From positions 27,690,602 through 27,754,601 of the forward strand of contig OZ020313.1 of the NCBI GenBank assembly GCA_963971305.1: a DNA stretch of 64,000 bases, in the 5' to 3' direction. The translations under genes and the position numbers were made by a program. Below the pieces are notes generated by a model. The model saw only the letters and a program-made list of their open reading frames with translations, was not told where the DNA came from and did no database searches. Origin of the DNA: Arcuatula senhousia (Eukaryota; Mollusca; Bivalvia; Mytilida; Mytilidae). Shown here in pieces: positions 43,601 through 54,325 of the stretch. How positions within the stretch are numbered: the first letter of the stretch is position 1; every line of letters begins with the position of its first letter.

Positions 43601-45292
43601 TTTATTTGTGAGCTGCGGCTCACAGTTTTTCTAGTTTGTTTTCTAGTATCTTCTATTCTTAGTTAAATTGAAACTTAATTTTAAGAAATTTGGTTTGATA
43701 ACATGATCTTCATAATGAAGCAAATGGGTACCGTTTAGGCACTCGAATGTCAATTGTCCGAAATATGAACGATTTATTCATACATTTCCCTTTTCAGGCA
43801 TCAAAATGTCTTTATATCAATGAAAGTGACAAGCCAGTACATTTTGGGTAAGTTAGTTAATAAATTTAACGATGAATTAATGGACACCTAAACTGAGAAA
43901 ATTAAAACTAAGTATGTTTTTTTTTAAATAATGCTGAAATCATGTTTCGATCTTTTTGGAATAAGATAATATGATTATTTTTATACCTTTAGTTTTTCCA
44001 CTTCGTTATGAATCGAATGCTGATGATGAGAGGTTACTCCTCAAACGTGCCGTGTGGAGTTAGTAGAACAATTCCACGTGTTTAAGATGTATGCTCTTTA
44101 TCTTTTTAGATATGGTGTACTTGTACATGAGATTACTTCTCATGTGTACACTTTGTTTTTAACCGCTATCTAAATTTATGTAAATTCTAAAACTTAAGGT
44201 TTAACTCCCTCCATCATCGTTTTGCCCTTAGCTATATATTTGGATTTCGTTTGGTTTTATGTATTTTGAACATTGTTGAATTGTGGATTTCCTTTGTTTG
44301 GGTTTTAGTGCTGCTGAGGAGAAATAATTTTCCGAAATGGCCATACAGCACATAAAAATAATTGCAGTAGGAGTTACATATGTGTTGCGGTCTCGTGTTC
44401 ATTTACTCCATATCCTTTCATAAATTATTTAATAGATAATTTTAATGACACCATCTTTGGAACATATTTTACAAGAAAATGTGGTGTCGTTTACTTTAAT
44501 GTCGTTGCTTTCAATGTCATTTGATAGTTCATTGCCTCTTGCTACTTTATTTTCGGTGGGGGCTATAAACTGTGAAGGACATATTTTGGTAATACAATAT
44601 GTGTTGTTGTTTGTTTGGGTTTTTTGTTTTTTTTTATTGCGTCAGACGGTCACGCAAACCAGTCGCTTGTTATTTTGTTATTACTAGATTTGTTATTGTC
44701 GTTTTGATGTTTTCTGTTCCTCTGGCGTCAACACTACATTAAATTAAGTCATGGTTTGACTTGGATTCGAGTCAGCCGAATTACAAGTTCAAAACTTCAA
44801 AATGATATAATAAATCTACCTTTCATTAACATTTAAAAACTATTACTTCGAAAAGTACGTACTAACTTATATTATTAGTTGACCTGTATGCCGTGTAAGT
44901 TCTAAAAATAAAAGAGGCCCGTTAGCTCTGTGGGGGATAAAGGCGTACAAAAACAGTTACAAGCTCAATTGAACCACCATTCAGTTAGAACACTCCATTT
45001 TGGATGATGCATACGCCCACTTGAACTATAATTCAGTTGGAGCATTAACTATTACTCGGTTGTTGTGTTTTGGTTACAAAAGCTAATCCTTTTTTTTATT
45101 AAAGATTGCATATCTTTTTATTTTAGACTGAGTGATGGTGAAGAAATGTGCAATGCAGATGTACTGTATGGATACGACCCCCATTATAAAGAACTTTTCA
45201 AACGGACAGGAGCATGTGTAACCGACCTACCCAAATTTTCCTTCTGTAACCACAAAGACACGGCTGGCGTTTGTCGAAAAACATTTTCTTGA
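31692..45292 (+). CDS. Secreted PHM-like copper monooxygenase, 13 exons
   Basis: Exons by splice signals and phase: 31692-31731, 33224-33318, 33788-33845, 34411-34504, 35155-35261, 37002-37079, 37907-37949, 38548-38615, 41452-41532, 41679-41755, 42207-42260, 43798-43847, 45127-45292; 336 aa. It starts MALSVLLLVLVHL, a signal peptide. The family match is the type II ascorbate-dependent copper monooxygenases: SDQYFCF (~46), VHHAS (first copper site, ~76-77), EIHFK (third His, ~151), SLHTHHYG (second copper site, ~215-222) and EEMCN (Met ligand, ~289). All expected copper ligands are present. Classical PHM hydroxylates the glycine of peptidyl-glycine hormones in the secretory pathway. Here the substrate-carboxylate Arg (Arg240 in rat PHM) aligns with Ser and Tyr318 with Asp, so the substrate may differ. 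No lyase domain or membrane anchor. Introns hold many repeats. Confidence 0.85.
32245..32480 (+). repeat. Degenerate ~21-bp minisatellite
   Basis: About eleven diverged units on the pattern TTATTAAACCGTTATCTCGG, in intron 1 of the PHM-like gene. ORFs over it are artefacts of the repetition. Confidence 0.65.
32717..33168. mobile_element. Foldback element with ~150-bp inverted arms
   Basis: The left arm 32717-32870 and right arm 33016-33168 are near-perfect reverse complements (CCACTTGGATTATTATACTT.. / ..AAGTATAATAATCCAAGTGG), apart from a 9-base GGCCGTACA-type insertion in the left arm and some substitutions. A ~145-bp loop separates them. The arms include GATCGACCATTGAAATGG, close to the GGGACCGACCATTT MITE family. 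It ends only ~55 bp before the exon 2 acceptor of the PHM-like gene. Confidence 0.75.
36405..36500 (+). repeat. Interspersed repeat family A, copy 4 (fragment)
   Basis: TTTCTTCGCGCTGTTTTCG..GGACTTTTGACATCC..TTTTTGCTTCTT matches 421-600. In intron 5 of the PHM-like gene; a (CA)n run lies at about 36059-36070 in the same intron. Confidence 0.55.
37218..37417. mobile_element. Short MITE of the GGGACCGACCATTTAACTT family
   Basis: The left end GGAACCGACCATCTAACTTG and right end CAAGCGTAATGGTCACTCGG..TCCC are inverted, with GGGGCTT and AAGCCCC just inside. About 200 bp, in intron 6 of the PHM-like gene. Confidence 0.6.
38870..39240 (+). repeat. Interspersed repeat family C, copy 2
   Basis: In intron 8 of the PHM-like gene. 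Shares GGCAACGTGTATGGAGAG..GCCACGCTTC, CTGTGGTCTTCAAAATTTAC and TCATCATCATTTCATGTTC with 905-1345. Confidence 0.6.
40149..40186 (+). repeat. (CTT)n microsatellite
   Basis: About twelve CTT units at the boundary between family B repeat and the LINE fragment. It may be the tail of the reverse-oriented insertion. Confidence 0.75.
40473..40790 (-). pseudogene. Non-LTR retrotransposon C-terminal fragment
   Basis: The minus frame reads EDEDMSHFLCRCNALHQYR followed by an alpha-helical tail. The E..HFL..C..L...R pattern is typical of the Cys/His segment after the reverse transcriptase of LINE-type ORF2 proteins. The first ~19 residues of the ORF (to 40841) come from the flanking family B repeat and are not LINE. 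Only the 3' end of the element is present, as with 5'-truncated LINE insertions. Confidence 0.6.
42493..43634 (+). mobile_element. Helitron-associated (pearl/HINE-like) element, TATACCCCCC family
   Basis: 5' end: ATACCCCCC-AGTTCAAAA-GTGGGGGGTAT hairpin. Then a (CCGT)n-type microsatellite (about 42539-42575), six ~173-bp tandem units (each with GGGTACCCATCTCTTATCC and ATGGATTTTCATGAAAC), then GGGGGGTAT as the internal copy of the inverted repeat, hairpin GTGAGCTGCGGCTCAC and CTAG at 43631-43634. A hairpin just before CTAG is the classical Helitron 3' end. Six-fold units with ACGG microsatellite resemble oyster pearl elements. In intron 11 of the PHM-like gene. Confidence 0.7.
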
Positions 45293-45757
45293 TTTTTTTG
45301 GGGGGAGGGGGTGTTTTCTTTTTTCTTTTTGTTTGTTTGTTTGTTTTTTTTCCCTTTGCTTTATTATTTTTTTCTAAATGACATGCGTTTTATTTTGTGA
45401 GAAAAAAAAAGAATCAATATAAAAAGTATGATATTTTTATTAGCAAAAATATATGATGATCAACATGATATCTTTACAAAAAAGAATTGCAACAGATATA
45501 AAGTATCAAAAATATATAAATTTGAAATAAATGAAAATCTGAAATCAACTTTTTACTTCATTCATAATAACATATATTCGTTGGCTACGCCCATCCGTTA
45601 TCCGTTAAAACTCGGCCTGCTTTCATTAAAGCATATCTCATATGGATTGCTGAAACTGAATGTAGCTGGAAGTGCTAATTTCTTTAGTTTAATAATTTTT
45701 TCGTTTTCTGCTATTTCATTGACACATAATAAGACAAAAGTCGGACATAGGGTTGGT

Positions 45758-45842
45758 TAATGTGCTGACATGAATCAATTAATGTGCTGACATGAATCAA
45801 TTAATGTGCTGACATGAATCAATTAATGTGCTGACATGAATC
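45758..45842 (+). repeat. 22-bp minisatellite, about 3.8 units
   Basis: Perfect units of TAATGTGCTGACATGAATCAAT just downstream of the PHM-like gene. Confidence 0.85.
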
Positions 45843-46032
45843 TTCAGTGATTTACACTGTGATCAAAATCTGATATCTCTGATTCTGGGTGATAATATAA
45901 TAAATACTAATAAGGAACGTTTTAATTTTTCTTCCAATATTTAAAAAAATGGCATCATTGCCTTCTTTCTTTTACCTTCATATTATACCACAGCAGTAGA
46001 GTTTACGAAAAACCATGCAACAATTAAAAAGT

Positions 46033-47582
46033 CATTTGTTCAGAGAACAAATGTGAGGTCTTTCCCATGTTTTTGTTAGTTTTATGATAACTGTTACGTT
46101 GGTTAAGCTATTTGCGTCTGTTTTTGACAATAGTATTTTATTATTTGTTGTGAAAAATGTTTTAGTGTAAAGAGCAGTGAGTTTGAAGTCAGAAAAGATA
46201 TGGTTGCTAAGGACCTTTATGACGGTTGCTATGGATAGATAGCCACTTCCGGTTGAAAAATCAAAACTCTAAACTCAGAAAGTAGTCTTGGTTAAGAATA
46301 TATATGGTTACTATGGATATTCATTTATGTTACCTTGTTGCTAGGGAATGACCTTGACCTATGACCTTTGACCCTGGACTCAAATTGTAGCTCTTAATAT
46401 ACTGATTCTTTTAAGTATACATGTTTACTATACTATCTGTTATGGTTTTCAAGTTATTGGCAAAATACGCGTTTTGCGAAACATGTTTTGGCCGCCATTT
46501 TGAAACTGTTCAACCAAATCATATACTGTTTGGGTTCAATTTGTAGGTAATTTAATTTTCTTTTAAATGCACCCTATGTTTCATTCATCATCTGTTATGG
46601 TTTAAAAGTTATAAACAAAAAATCATTTTAAAAATAAGAATCAAGGGCGATAACTCAAAAACAACAAGTTTTACGGTTTCGCACCTGAAACACTTTTTGT
46701 AGATTTCGACATGGCGAACATTTTTTTCATGTATTGTCCGCTTCAATTTTGTACGGTTTAAGTGTTATTCCATAAAAACTGTTTACGGTGTCAGCCATTT
46801 TGAAAATGGTCGCCCGTAACCATTCCACTTTGGTCTTAAATTGAAGGTCTTATAATGACGGTCACAAAAAACCCATATGTTTACTATATTATCTCTGACG
46901 GTTTAAAAGTTATAAGCCAAAAACGGATAAACCGAAACGCGTTAAGGGCCATAACTCGAAAACGGTTCGTCACACAGTGTTCGACCCTTTATATCAAATA
47001 AAGGTCTTAATGAGAGGAGTATTTTCCCCATTACATGTTTGCTTCAATTTTGTATGGTTTTTAAGCTATACTGCAAACAAGGTGTACCATGACCTCTGAC
47101 CTTGAGATTTGACCTTTGACCTTGACATTTTTAGATGTAATATATGTCACCTAGGATGATTGGTGAAGGTCCCAAGTCTATAGGACTAACCGTTTAGAAG
47201 AAAAAAAATTTGACGAGTCGCGACACTTTTCGAGTCAAAAACGCGTAACCAGGAAGTTGATCGAAATTTATTTTTTTTCGTGACGAATCATGACCATGAG
47301 TCTAGCAACATTTTCCCTGCTTCAGATTTTTGATAACGGTTACGGTTTTTGAGTTAATCTGCAAACAAGGTTTTTGGGTTCCGGGCAGATAACTCCGTTA
47401 CTAAAAATAGATCGGTTTCGCAGGGTTACTCAAGTCATGCCCTTATAGTGTCGGTTAATGGTATGAAGTTTCGTAATGTTACCTTAAGTATTTCTTCTTC
47501 TTTTTTTGTGGCGGAAAAAAAAATAATAATAATCATAAGAAATACAGTAAGGTCTTTCCTTCTGTGGAAGGGAAAGACCTTA
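46033..47582. mobile_element. Helitron/HINE-like element, GAGGTCTTTCCC family
   Basis: 5' hairpin CATTTGTTC-AGA-GAACAAATG then GAGGTCTTTCCC; 3' hairpin AAGGTCTTTCC..GGAAAGACCTT at about 47547-47581. The interior has diverged tandem blocks (CATAACTC(A/G)AAAAC, GACCTTTGACC, TTTTCAAGTTAT variants, T(A/G)TGGTTT). No ORF. The same terminal-hairpin plan as the other families here, but without the clear microsatellite. Confidence 0.5.
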
Positions 47583-47643
47583 ATTATGATTTTCAATCTT
47601 TTACAGAAATATCTATTCTTTCCTCTGCTTAAAATCAATCAGC

Positions 47644-49297
47644 TTATTTTTTGTTACGGCAACAAATGAAAAGGCTGCGTAAGGCATTTGCACATCGACT
47701 GAAGAATTTTCTAGGTCTGGAAACACTTTCAGCAGATGGCGTGGCATGGGGATCCAGTGGGGGCATCTCTGTCAGACGTCCAAAGAATGGGGGTAGTGTA
47801 GGTTTTTCTGGTTCCTCGATATCGGTCCAATCAAAGAATTCTTCTATTTCTGATCTGTGAATAATTTGCTGTTCTAGAAAAGACAACAAAAATACTAGAA
47901 TATACGTATGCTAATATTGAGTGTTGATATATACAAGACACAACATTCAGTTTTAAATCTGCTTCTAGTGACTTATATAAAATGTTCAAAATATGAAACA
48001 TGTAAAACAAGATTTCATTATCTTTTGCAACATAATTTTAACGCGAATTATCGTTGCTAGGTTTAATAAGCTGTGTTGTGTTCTTTTCAGACTCCGCAGG
48101 CTCCGTTGCTGTTTCTTTCACTACTTTCTTTTGACACTTTCGTTGTTCATAGAAGGTGTAAATAAATAAATAAAATGAACAGTTAAAGTAGTATATATAC
48201 CTTGTGTCTGTTTCTTGTTGTTTGCTTCAAGTGGGACAACTCTTAATCTTCCATCATCTAGATCAACTTTTCTGCCAGCGTTAACGCACAAGGAAGCACT
48301 TCTCTAAATAAAATATCGTAAAAACGTGACAACATTTAACCAGTTTATAAAAAAAGCTATGAAAATTGACAGGCACTGCAATGCAAATGCAAAGAAAAAC
48401 ATGTTTTCAAATACGTTTACAATAACTATTAAATGACAATGAATGTATAAAGAATTATTTAGAAACTCTAAAACCCCACCTTTTTCCAATCAGAAGTTTT
48501 TGACAACAAGAGCATGTTGTCGAGAACCCATAATTTTCAAACCCATTTGAGATGAGAATTTGATGTTGGCTTTTTTTTTCAGGTACAACATCTATAAATT
48601 GTTTAAGAATTTCAAAAAGGAGCTAAAAAGTGTAGTTAGGATTTGATAGGTTTTCCGTTTAATTAGGGCGGTTTAAATGAACCTGTTTTGTTTGTTTTTA
48701 ATCATTTCGGCATCGTACTGTTTATGGTTATGACGGTTCTATATAGTCCCCGAAAAAGAAATAATTTCAAATGTGATAAACTTTAAAAAGACTTTATGCA
48801 TGTAACACCAATATAAGTTTACCTGCAAAAATCTGTCAGTCAATGAAGACTTTTTTTCTATGGTAACTGCGCTGATGGCTGCAACTTAAAAATAGAATAG
48901 TCACTTTAAAAACTCAGTTGTATAAAGCAAGCTGCTATTAGTATTTAAGTCATGCGCTTATGGCTGCAACTAAAAAAATAGACATAGATATAAAAACTAA
49001 GTTGTATAAAGTCAGTATATGAATTTCACTAATGTCAACAGTTCTGGGGCCAGGTTTTCGAAAGTATCACAAAGTTGGTCGTAAGACATATCGCATGTCA
49101 TAAGTTACATCCATGTTATGATGGTCATACGACTCATCGTATCATGTAAAACATGACTTTTAACTTGGTAATGCCCCTTTCATTGGTAAATCTTTTTTTT
49201 CTCAGATTTAGAATATTTATCAGCAAAAACAATGCCCTCTTCAAGTTAAAGGCCCCTAATAATAATTCCTATTGAATTTAATTAGTTTTCTTAAAAA

Positions 49298-49329
<32 letters not shown>

Positions 49330-52087
49330 AAACCAGTTGAGTTGTTCTGTAAACATTCCATTCTAAAATATGTTCTATAAACTTTCCCTGTAGTCTTTGA
49401 AAATTTATACAAGTAAACAGCAGTCATTTTAGATCGTTTCATATCCAATATAATTATACTTGTGATCATCATAACTCGGTGTGACCATCTTACGACACCC
49501 CTGTAGGAGTCGTAAGATTTTGACAAATTTTGCGATGCATCGCAATTTACGATCCTTTCGAAAACATAGTTTAAGACTGCGACGTACCGTAAGACCATCT
49601 TTCGACACGTCGTAGTCGTAAGATACTTTCGAAGCTGTATGCATGCATGTGAAGACCCCCAAATTTAGTCCACAATAAAAAAAAAGTGTAAAAACGTTTG
49701 ATTGAAAAAAAGATAGAAAATTATGTATACATGTACCTGTCAGTGCAGAGTCTGAGGAAATTCTCTGGAGCTTGATCTCCTGTAGAATAGTTCTGGTAGG
49801 TATACGTTTTGGTCTGCTCTGGTCTAGTTCAGGATTAGTAGACTTCTCGGTAGGTATTAACCATCTTATAATAGAACCTTTGCACCCCAGTGGCTGGTGC
49901 TAAAAGATATATTTTGAAAAGATTAATCCTATAACTATAAAAACTTATAGTGATGAAAGCCGAATGAATATTTGTTATTAATTCGTTTGTGATTTTGTTA
50001 CACGGAAGATAATGAGATGTGGAGTAAGTGTACGCAACACAACCTACAATATAAACCACAATTCAAAAAAAAAGAATAGTTCTGGTAGGTATACGTTTTG
50101 GTCCGCACAATGGAAAACAGCCAGCAGTCTTCATGCATCTATCCAATATCTTTAAAAAGTATGAAGTATTACAAAAAAAATATTTTTTTATTAAAAATAA
50201 AGAAATTACAATTAGATCCAAAACACATGTATCTAACCTCATATCTCTTATAGTTCTGTTGATTTTTGATGAATTTGTATGTTGTTGAGAGTAAATCTCC
50301 GCATCCAATCCTGAGGATTCTATGTCCTTCTAGAAACTCGGATTCTTCAAGCTTTCTTTTTCTTGCGATGTCTTTTCTGAAGTCGTTGTATGCATAATCT
50401 GTATCCCCAGGCTATGGCGATTAAAATCAAATTGGGTAATGACAAGAAATATGAATGCTTACTAGTGATACCCCCGCTTTTATAAAAATGTTAAAAACGT
50501 AGATTCCGCAAAAACAATATGTCCATTTAAAACTTGGGGCCAGATATATCAATAACTTGACCTATGATAAATATATAGAGTAGCAATTGGTAAATAAAAA
50601 GTGCGACGAAAATAAGGAATATCGCCATAACGGTATAACGTTGTAGAACATTTTCCTCTTTTAAGAAACGGGGGTACTGTACATGTTTAAAGAAACATAT
50701 TTTAGAAGGGGCGGGTGAATAGATGTTCTTACAAGAATTCAGATTACCGAGGGTGGAAAGCTCTGCGATACACCCCTGGGATACACCACGACAATGTACT
50801 TGCAAAGAAATGAAACATTCAGGTTTTTTTTGTCTCGCCTGCGACGAATGTCGCAAAATGCGAGACTTAGGTATGGTGATTCCGGCGACGGCGGCGGCGG
50901 CGGCGGCGTCCACAATTAGTTAAAGTTTTTGCTTAAGTATGTTTTGTGTGAACTAGTAATGTTACACCATTGATATTTGGTATGCAGTTGCATCAGCATC
51001 AGTACAGATCAGTTTTATAAGGATTTCACCTGTATGCTCCTGCAGTCACGGTCTACTGACTTTGAAATTTTACACTGATTTGGCCGAGGTTAACCTTTTT
51101 TCTTACGTCTGTTTAACATGAAGCAGTTATGGTTCACCATTGATATTGGTTATGCACTTGCACTAGCATTAGTACAGATCAATTTCAAAAGCATTTCATC
51201 TGTATGCTCCTGCAGTCACGGTCTACTGACTTTGAAATTTTACACTGATTTGGTCGAGGTTAACCTTTTTTCTTACGTCTGTTTAACATGAAGCAGTTAT
51301 GGTTCACCATTGATATTGGGTATGCACTGTCATTAGCATTAGTACAGATCAATTTCAAAAGCATTTCATCTGTAAGCTCCTGCAGTCATGGTCTGCTGAC
51401 TTTGAAATTTTACACTGATTTGGCCAAGGTTAACCTTTTTTCTTAGGTCTGTTTAACATGAAGCAGTTATGGTACATCATTGATATTGGGTAGCATCAGT
51501 ACAGATCAATGTCAAAAGTATTTTATCTATATGCTCCTGCAGTGACGGTCTACTGACTTTGAGATTTTACACTTTTTAACTTTTTACTTATGTCATGAGT
51601 GTTTTATATAAAGCAGTTATGGTTCACCATTTATATTTGGTATGCAGCTGCTTAAGCATCAGTTAAGATCAGTTTAAGGAGGATTTTTACTTTATTTTAT
51701 ACTGTGTCCAGTTGCGACAGGCGAGACATGTCTCTGTGTTAACAGTTTATTTCTTCTGCATGTTCGTTTTCCCCTTACATTTATGAGAAGTTAATAGAGT
51801 ATTGCTAATCTAATCCTGGTTCATAGTATGAAAATCAGTTCAATCTTATTTGCCGTTCGTTGTTAATTTTTATATGTAACATTATGGTCTTTGCAATTAA
51901 GTATTACAAAATAATACACGCATTATACCATATTTACCTCTAAAGCTGCAAATAATTGACCTTCTTTGTTTTCCTTTTCTTTTCCCAATTCGTTAAATGC
52001 TGCTCTGATGATTGAGAAAGTGAAATTTCTCACTTGGTTCTCAAAATCATATTCTTCTCTGTTTGCCATGCTTTCACTTAGATCTAT
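47644..52087 (-). CDS. Unknown 287-aa intracellular protein, six coding exons
   Basis: Exons (minus): 52087-51938 (18-base UTR, ATG at 52069), 50411-50238, 49899-49737, 48884-48823, 48303-48201, 47873-47644. All junctions are GT-AG and keep one frame. It begins MANREEYDFENQV, with no signal peptide. Residues ~45-102 are charged and Tyr-rich (PGDTDYAYNDFRKDI). The middle has RPKRIPTRTIL. An acidic stretch EEFFDWTDIEEPEKP precedes a Pro-rich part, and the tail FFSRCANALRSLFICCRNKK is basic and Cys-containing, perhaps membrane-associated. I do not recognise the family. An upstream non-coding exon must exist because the first coding exon begins after an acceptor. Confidence 0.7.
49032..49640. repeat. 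Palindromic TCGTAAGA-rich repeat
   Basis: The ends GGTTTTCGAAAGTATC (left) and GATACTTTCGAAGC (right) are inverted, with many CGTAAGA/TCTTACG words inside and A- or T-runs at about 49294-49332. A probable MITE in the 49737/48884 intron of the unknown gene. Confidence 0.5.
49985..50160. repeat. Dispersed repeat with captured exon fragment
   Basis: Matches 60420-60540 (AGATAATGAGATGTGGAGTAAGTGTACGCAACACAACCTAC and, at the far end, ACAGCCAGCAG). Between the two shared parts lies about 33 bp identical to part of the neighbouring exon 49737-49899. A shorter piece of the repeat is at about 62448-62472. Confidence 0.55.
50832..51738 (+). mobile_element. Helitron-associated (HINE-like) element, GTCTCGCCTGCGAC family
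   Basis: 5' end GTCTCGCCTGCGAC with inner hairpin (GCGAC-GAAT-GTCGC), then a (GGC)n run (about 50884-50907), about four ~177-bp tandem units (TTCACCATTGATATTGG, TACTGACTTTGAAATTTTACAC), then GTTGCGACAGGCGAGAC as the inner inverted repeat and the palindrome GAGACATGTCTC at the 3' end. In the 51938/50411 intron of the unknown gene. Confidence 0.65.
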
Positions 52088-52131
52088 CTAAAATGAAAAA
52101 AAATCCAATATCCGATAAAGCAATAAAACGG

Positions 52132-52180
52132 GGAAAAATAAATAAATAGATAAATAAATAGAATAAATAAATAAATATAT
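52132..52180 (+). repeat. (TAAA)n microsatellite
   Basis: Interrupted TAAA/TAGA units just upstream of the first coding exon of the unknown gene. Confidence 0.8.
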
Positions 52181-52181
52181 A

Positions 52182-52789
52182 TATTAAAGCAGAAAAAAAC
52201 AAAAATCTCCAAATTTCTTTACACAATTAATATGAATATTATTGTAAGTTCAAAAGTTTTTTTTCCATGCAATAATCTGGAAAGCAGGTGAAGTATATAG
52301 AAGTAACTTACATGACTCTACTATTTCTTTTGTGGAAAGAATAATGCGATTTTCGAGAATACCGCTATATATATATATGAAATATTTTTTTTCGGCAAGT
52401 TGCACCAACTTCTCTTTCGATAAACGGTGTCGAAGGAGAACGTTTCTATGATGTATCATCTTATATTATGACGTTCTCGGACAAGAACGTCGCTGTAATT
52501 TCCGATTAGACGTCTTCGGCAATCTCCGACAAAGCCGAGTGGAAACGTTGTACATACATGTACATGAATTGTACTTTTTATAGAAAAGGGATACTGCGAC
52601 ATCAAAAACTGTATTCAGCGGCAGAACCATTAGGGGTAACGGGATCGGGACCTCGATCCTTTCCTCTGAGATTTGTTTTATCTTAATAATCATGTAGATT
52701 TTTGGTAAAAACTAGTCTGGATCATCCATCCTTTTTATCGTCCGAAGTATATTGTCATTGAAACCCCCACTTTTGATATTATCCAAATT
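52182..52789. other. Upstream region of the unknown gene
   Basis: No exon recognised. The non-coding first exon and promoter of the 287-aa gene should lie here or further right. A TATATATATAT run is near 52366. Confidence 0.35.
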
Positions 52790-54325
52790 CAGTAGCGGAT
52801 CCAGGGGGGTGTCACCCGGTGCATGTGACACCCCCCTGAGGTTCACAAGTATGGTTTCACTGGCACACTTTCTATATAAATCGACCACACAAGCCTAGCT
52901 TGATGGCTAGCTACATGTAAATTGCTAAATAAACATGTCATAGGTTAATTACAATGTACGCTTGTGACAACACTCATTTTACCTTTTGTTAATTAAGATC
53001 TTTTGATCAGTGATCGAAGTGTAAAGTTTTGATAGATAATATTAAAGTCTACGTTTTCAAGAACGACTTAAAAGAATCTCTTCAAATTGCATAATCCAAA
53101 CCTTTATGGAGAAATAACGGCGTAAAGTACTCGCATATGAAAAGTTCTGCATGCATGAATTCCAACATTCTTGAAAATTATATTTGAGCCATGTTTTATA
53201 CTGTTCCGGCGGAAATTTTAAGATTGTTTAATTCATTAATTGCATTTATGTATAAAAAATGACGAAACCTTGCCCCCTGAAACATTGTATTGTTAATCTT
53301 TCGTGTTCACTAGCATAAAACGCATTGAGAGTCGAAATTTTTGTACAACCATCATCCGTCTATTAATGGCCCTTTTACGAATCTCACCAGGGACAGACTT
53401 TCTGGTTGTTAAAAATCCGTTCAGTTTCGGCTTGCAAATAAGCCCACAGCAGCGCTAAGTCTTGTCCGTAAAAGTCCACTAAAACGCTTAGAAACCTGAC
53501 TGGATGTATGCACCAGGTTTTTGAATGAGACAGCCCTGCATGTCATATTGAATACCGTCGACTCGTCGGGCTACAATACGGAAAACCTGACGGCTATCTA
53601 TATTGGTGCACCGTGATGGGGAACATTCCTCGCACATTAAAGAACCCTGCTGCAGGTTTCGCTAAGGATCTTATGCAGGAAGCTGAATTGCACGTGCATA
53701 CCCATCAATCCTCAGTTTTCCAGTGGAAGTCGAAACTTTCTGCCCCGATTGCCCTTGAGTTCCTATTTCCCCATCGCCGTTTCATGTTCATTGTGTCTGA
53801 GAAAATCATATCGAATTTGATCATATTTAATTATTGTCTCAGATTGTGTCACCCCTTTCATGTTCATCTCACTGATATAGCAATCGAAATCGTACTACTT
53901 GGGAGTTTTGAAAGAGTTTCACAACCTGCTTCTCAAGCACAGGCACTTGTTTCTAGTAGTATGGTTAGTTAGTATTTAAGTTTTTTTCTACAAACAAGTG
54001 CCTGTGTTCTCAATTCTATTATAAACGAACCATAGAGAGATCTATATACGACATTTGATTGCATCTTGAATACGTCTTTGCTTTTTCCATCTTTCACTTT
54101 TGGGCTGAAAGGGGCCGCTTCGGAGGCTGCACTTGCAACTGCATGAAATTAAATTATACTCTAACAAAAGTACTATATTACCGACCTTACAATTTTGTTG
54201 AATACTTAGCATGTTAGTTAACAGGGGAGATTGCCAGTTAATAGAATGATGTTTCTTAATCTTGAACTTTATGACTTTACTCCATTCGGTGACACCCCCC
54301 TGACAAAATCCTGGATCCGCCACTG
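52790..54325. mobile_element. TIR element, CAGTGGCGGATCCAGG family, long member
   Basis: Left end CAGTAGCGGATCCAGGGGGG then TGTCACC; right end GGTGACACCCCCCTG..CCTGGATCCGCCACTG. It contains a family C copy. No transposase is encoded. The same termini bound the small element at 59645-59816. hAT-like ends are possible, but the target duplication could not be read here. Confidence 0.65.
53400..53890 (+). repeat. Interspersed repeat family C, copy 3
   Basis: Nested in 52790-54325. Shares AGCGCTAAGT, GTCCGTAAAAGTCCA, CGGAAAACCTGACGG and TTTCATGTTCAT with 905-1345. The 119-residue ORF over it is a chance reading. Confidence 0.6.

Noticed and set aside
45428..45760. 110-aa ORF downstream of the PHM-like gene
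   Set aside because: No splice-framed link, no domain, and it runs into the 22-bp minisatellite. Probably 3' UTR or intergenic.
47651..47860. 69-aa plus ORF at the unknown gene's last exon
   Set aside because: Antisense to exon 47644-47873, whose splice acceptor and phase fit the minus strand.
53613..53972. 119-aa ORF
   Set aside because: Lies on repeat family C inside a transposon; the frame is not shared by the other two copies.
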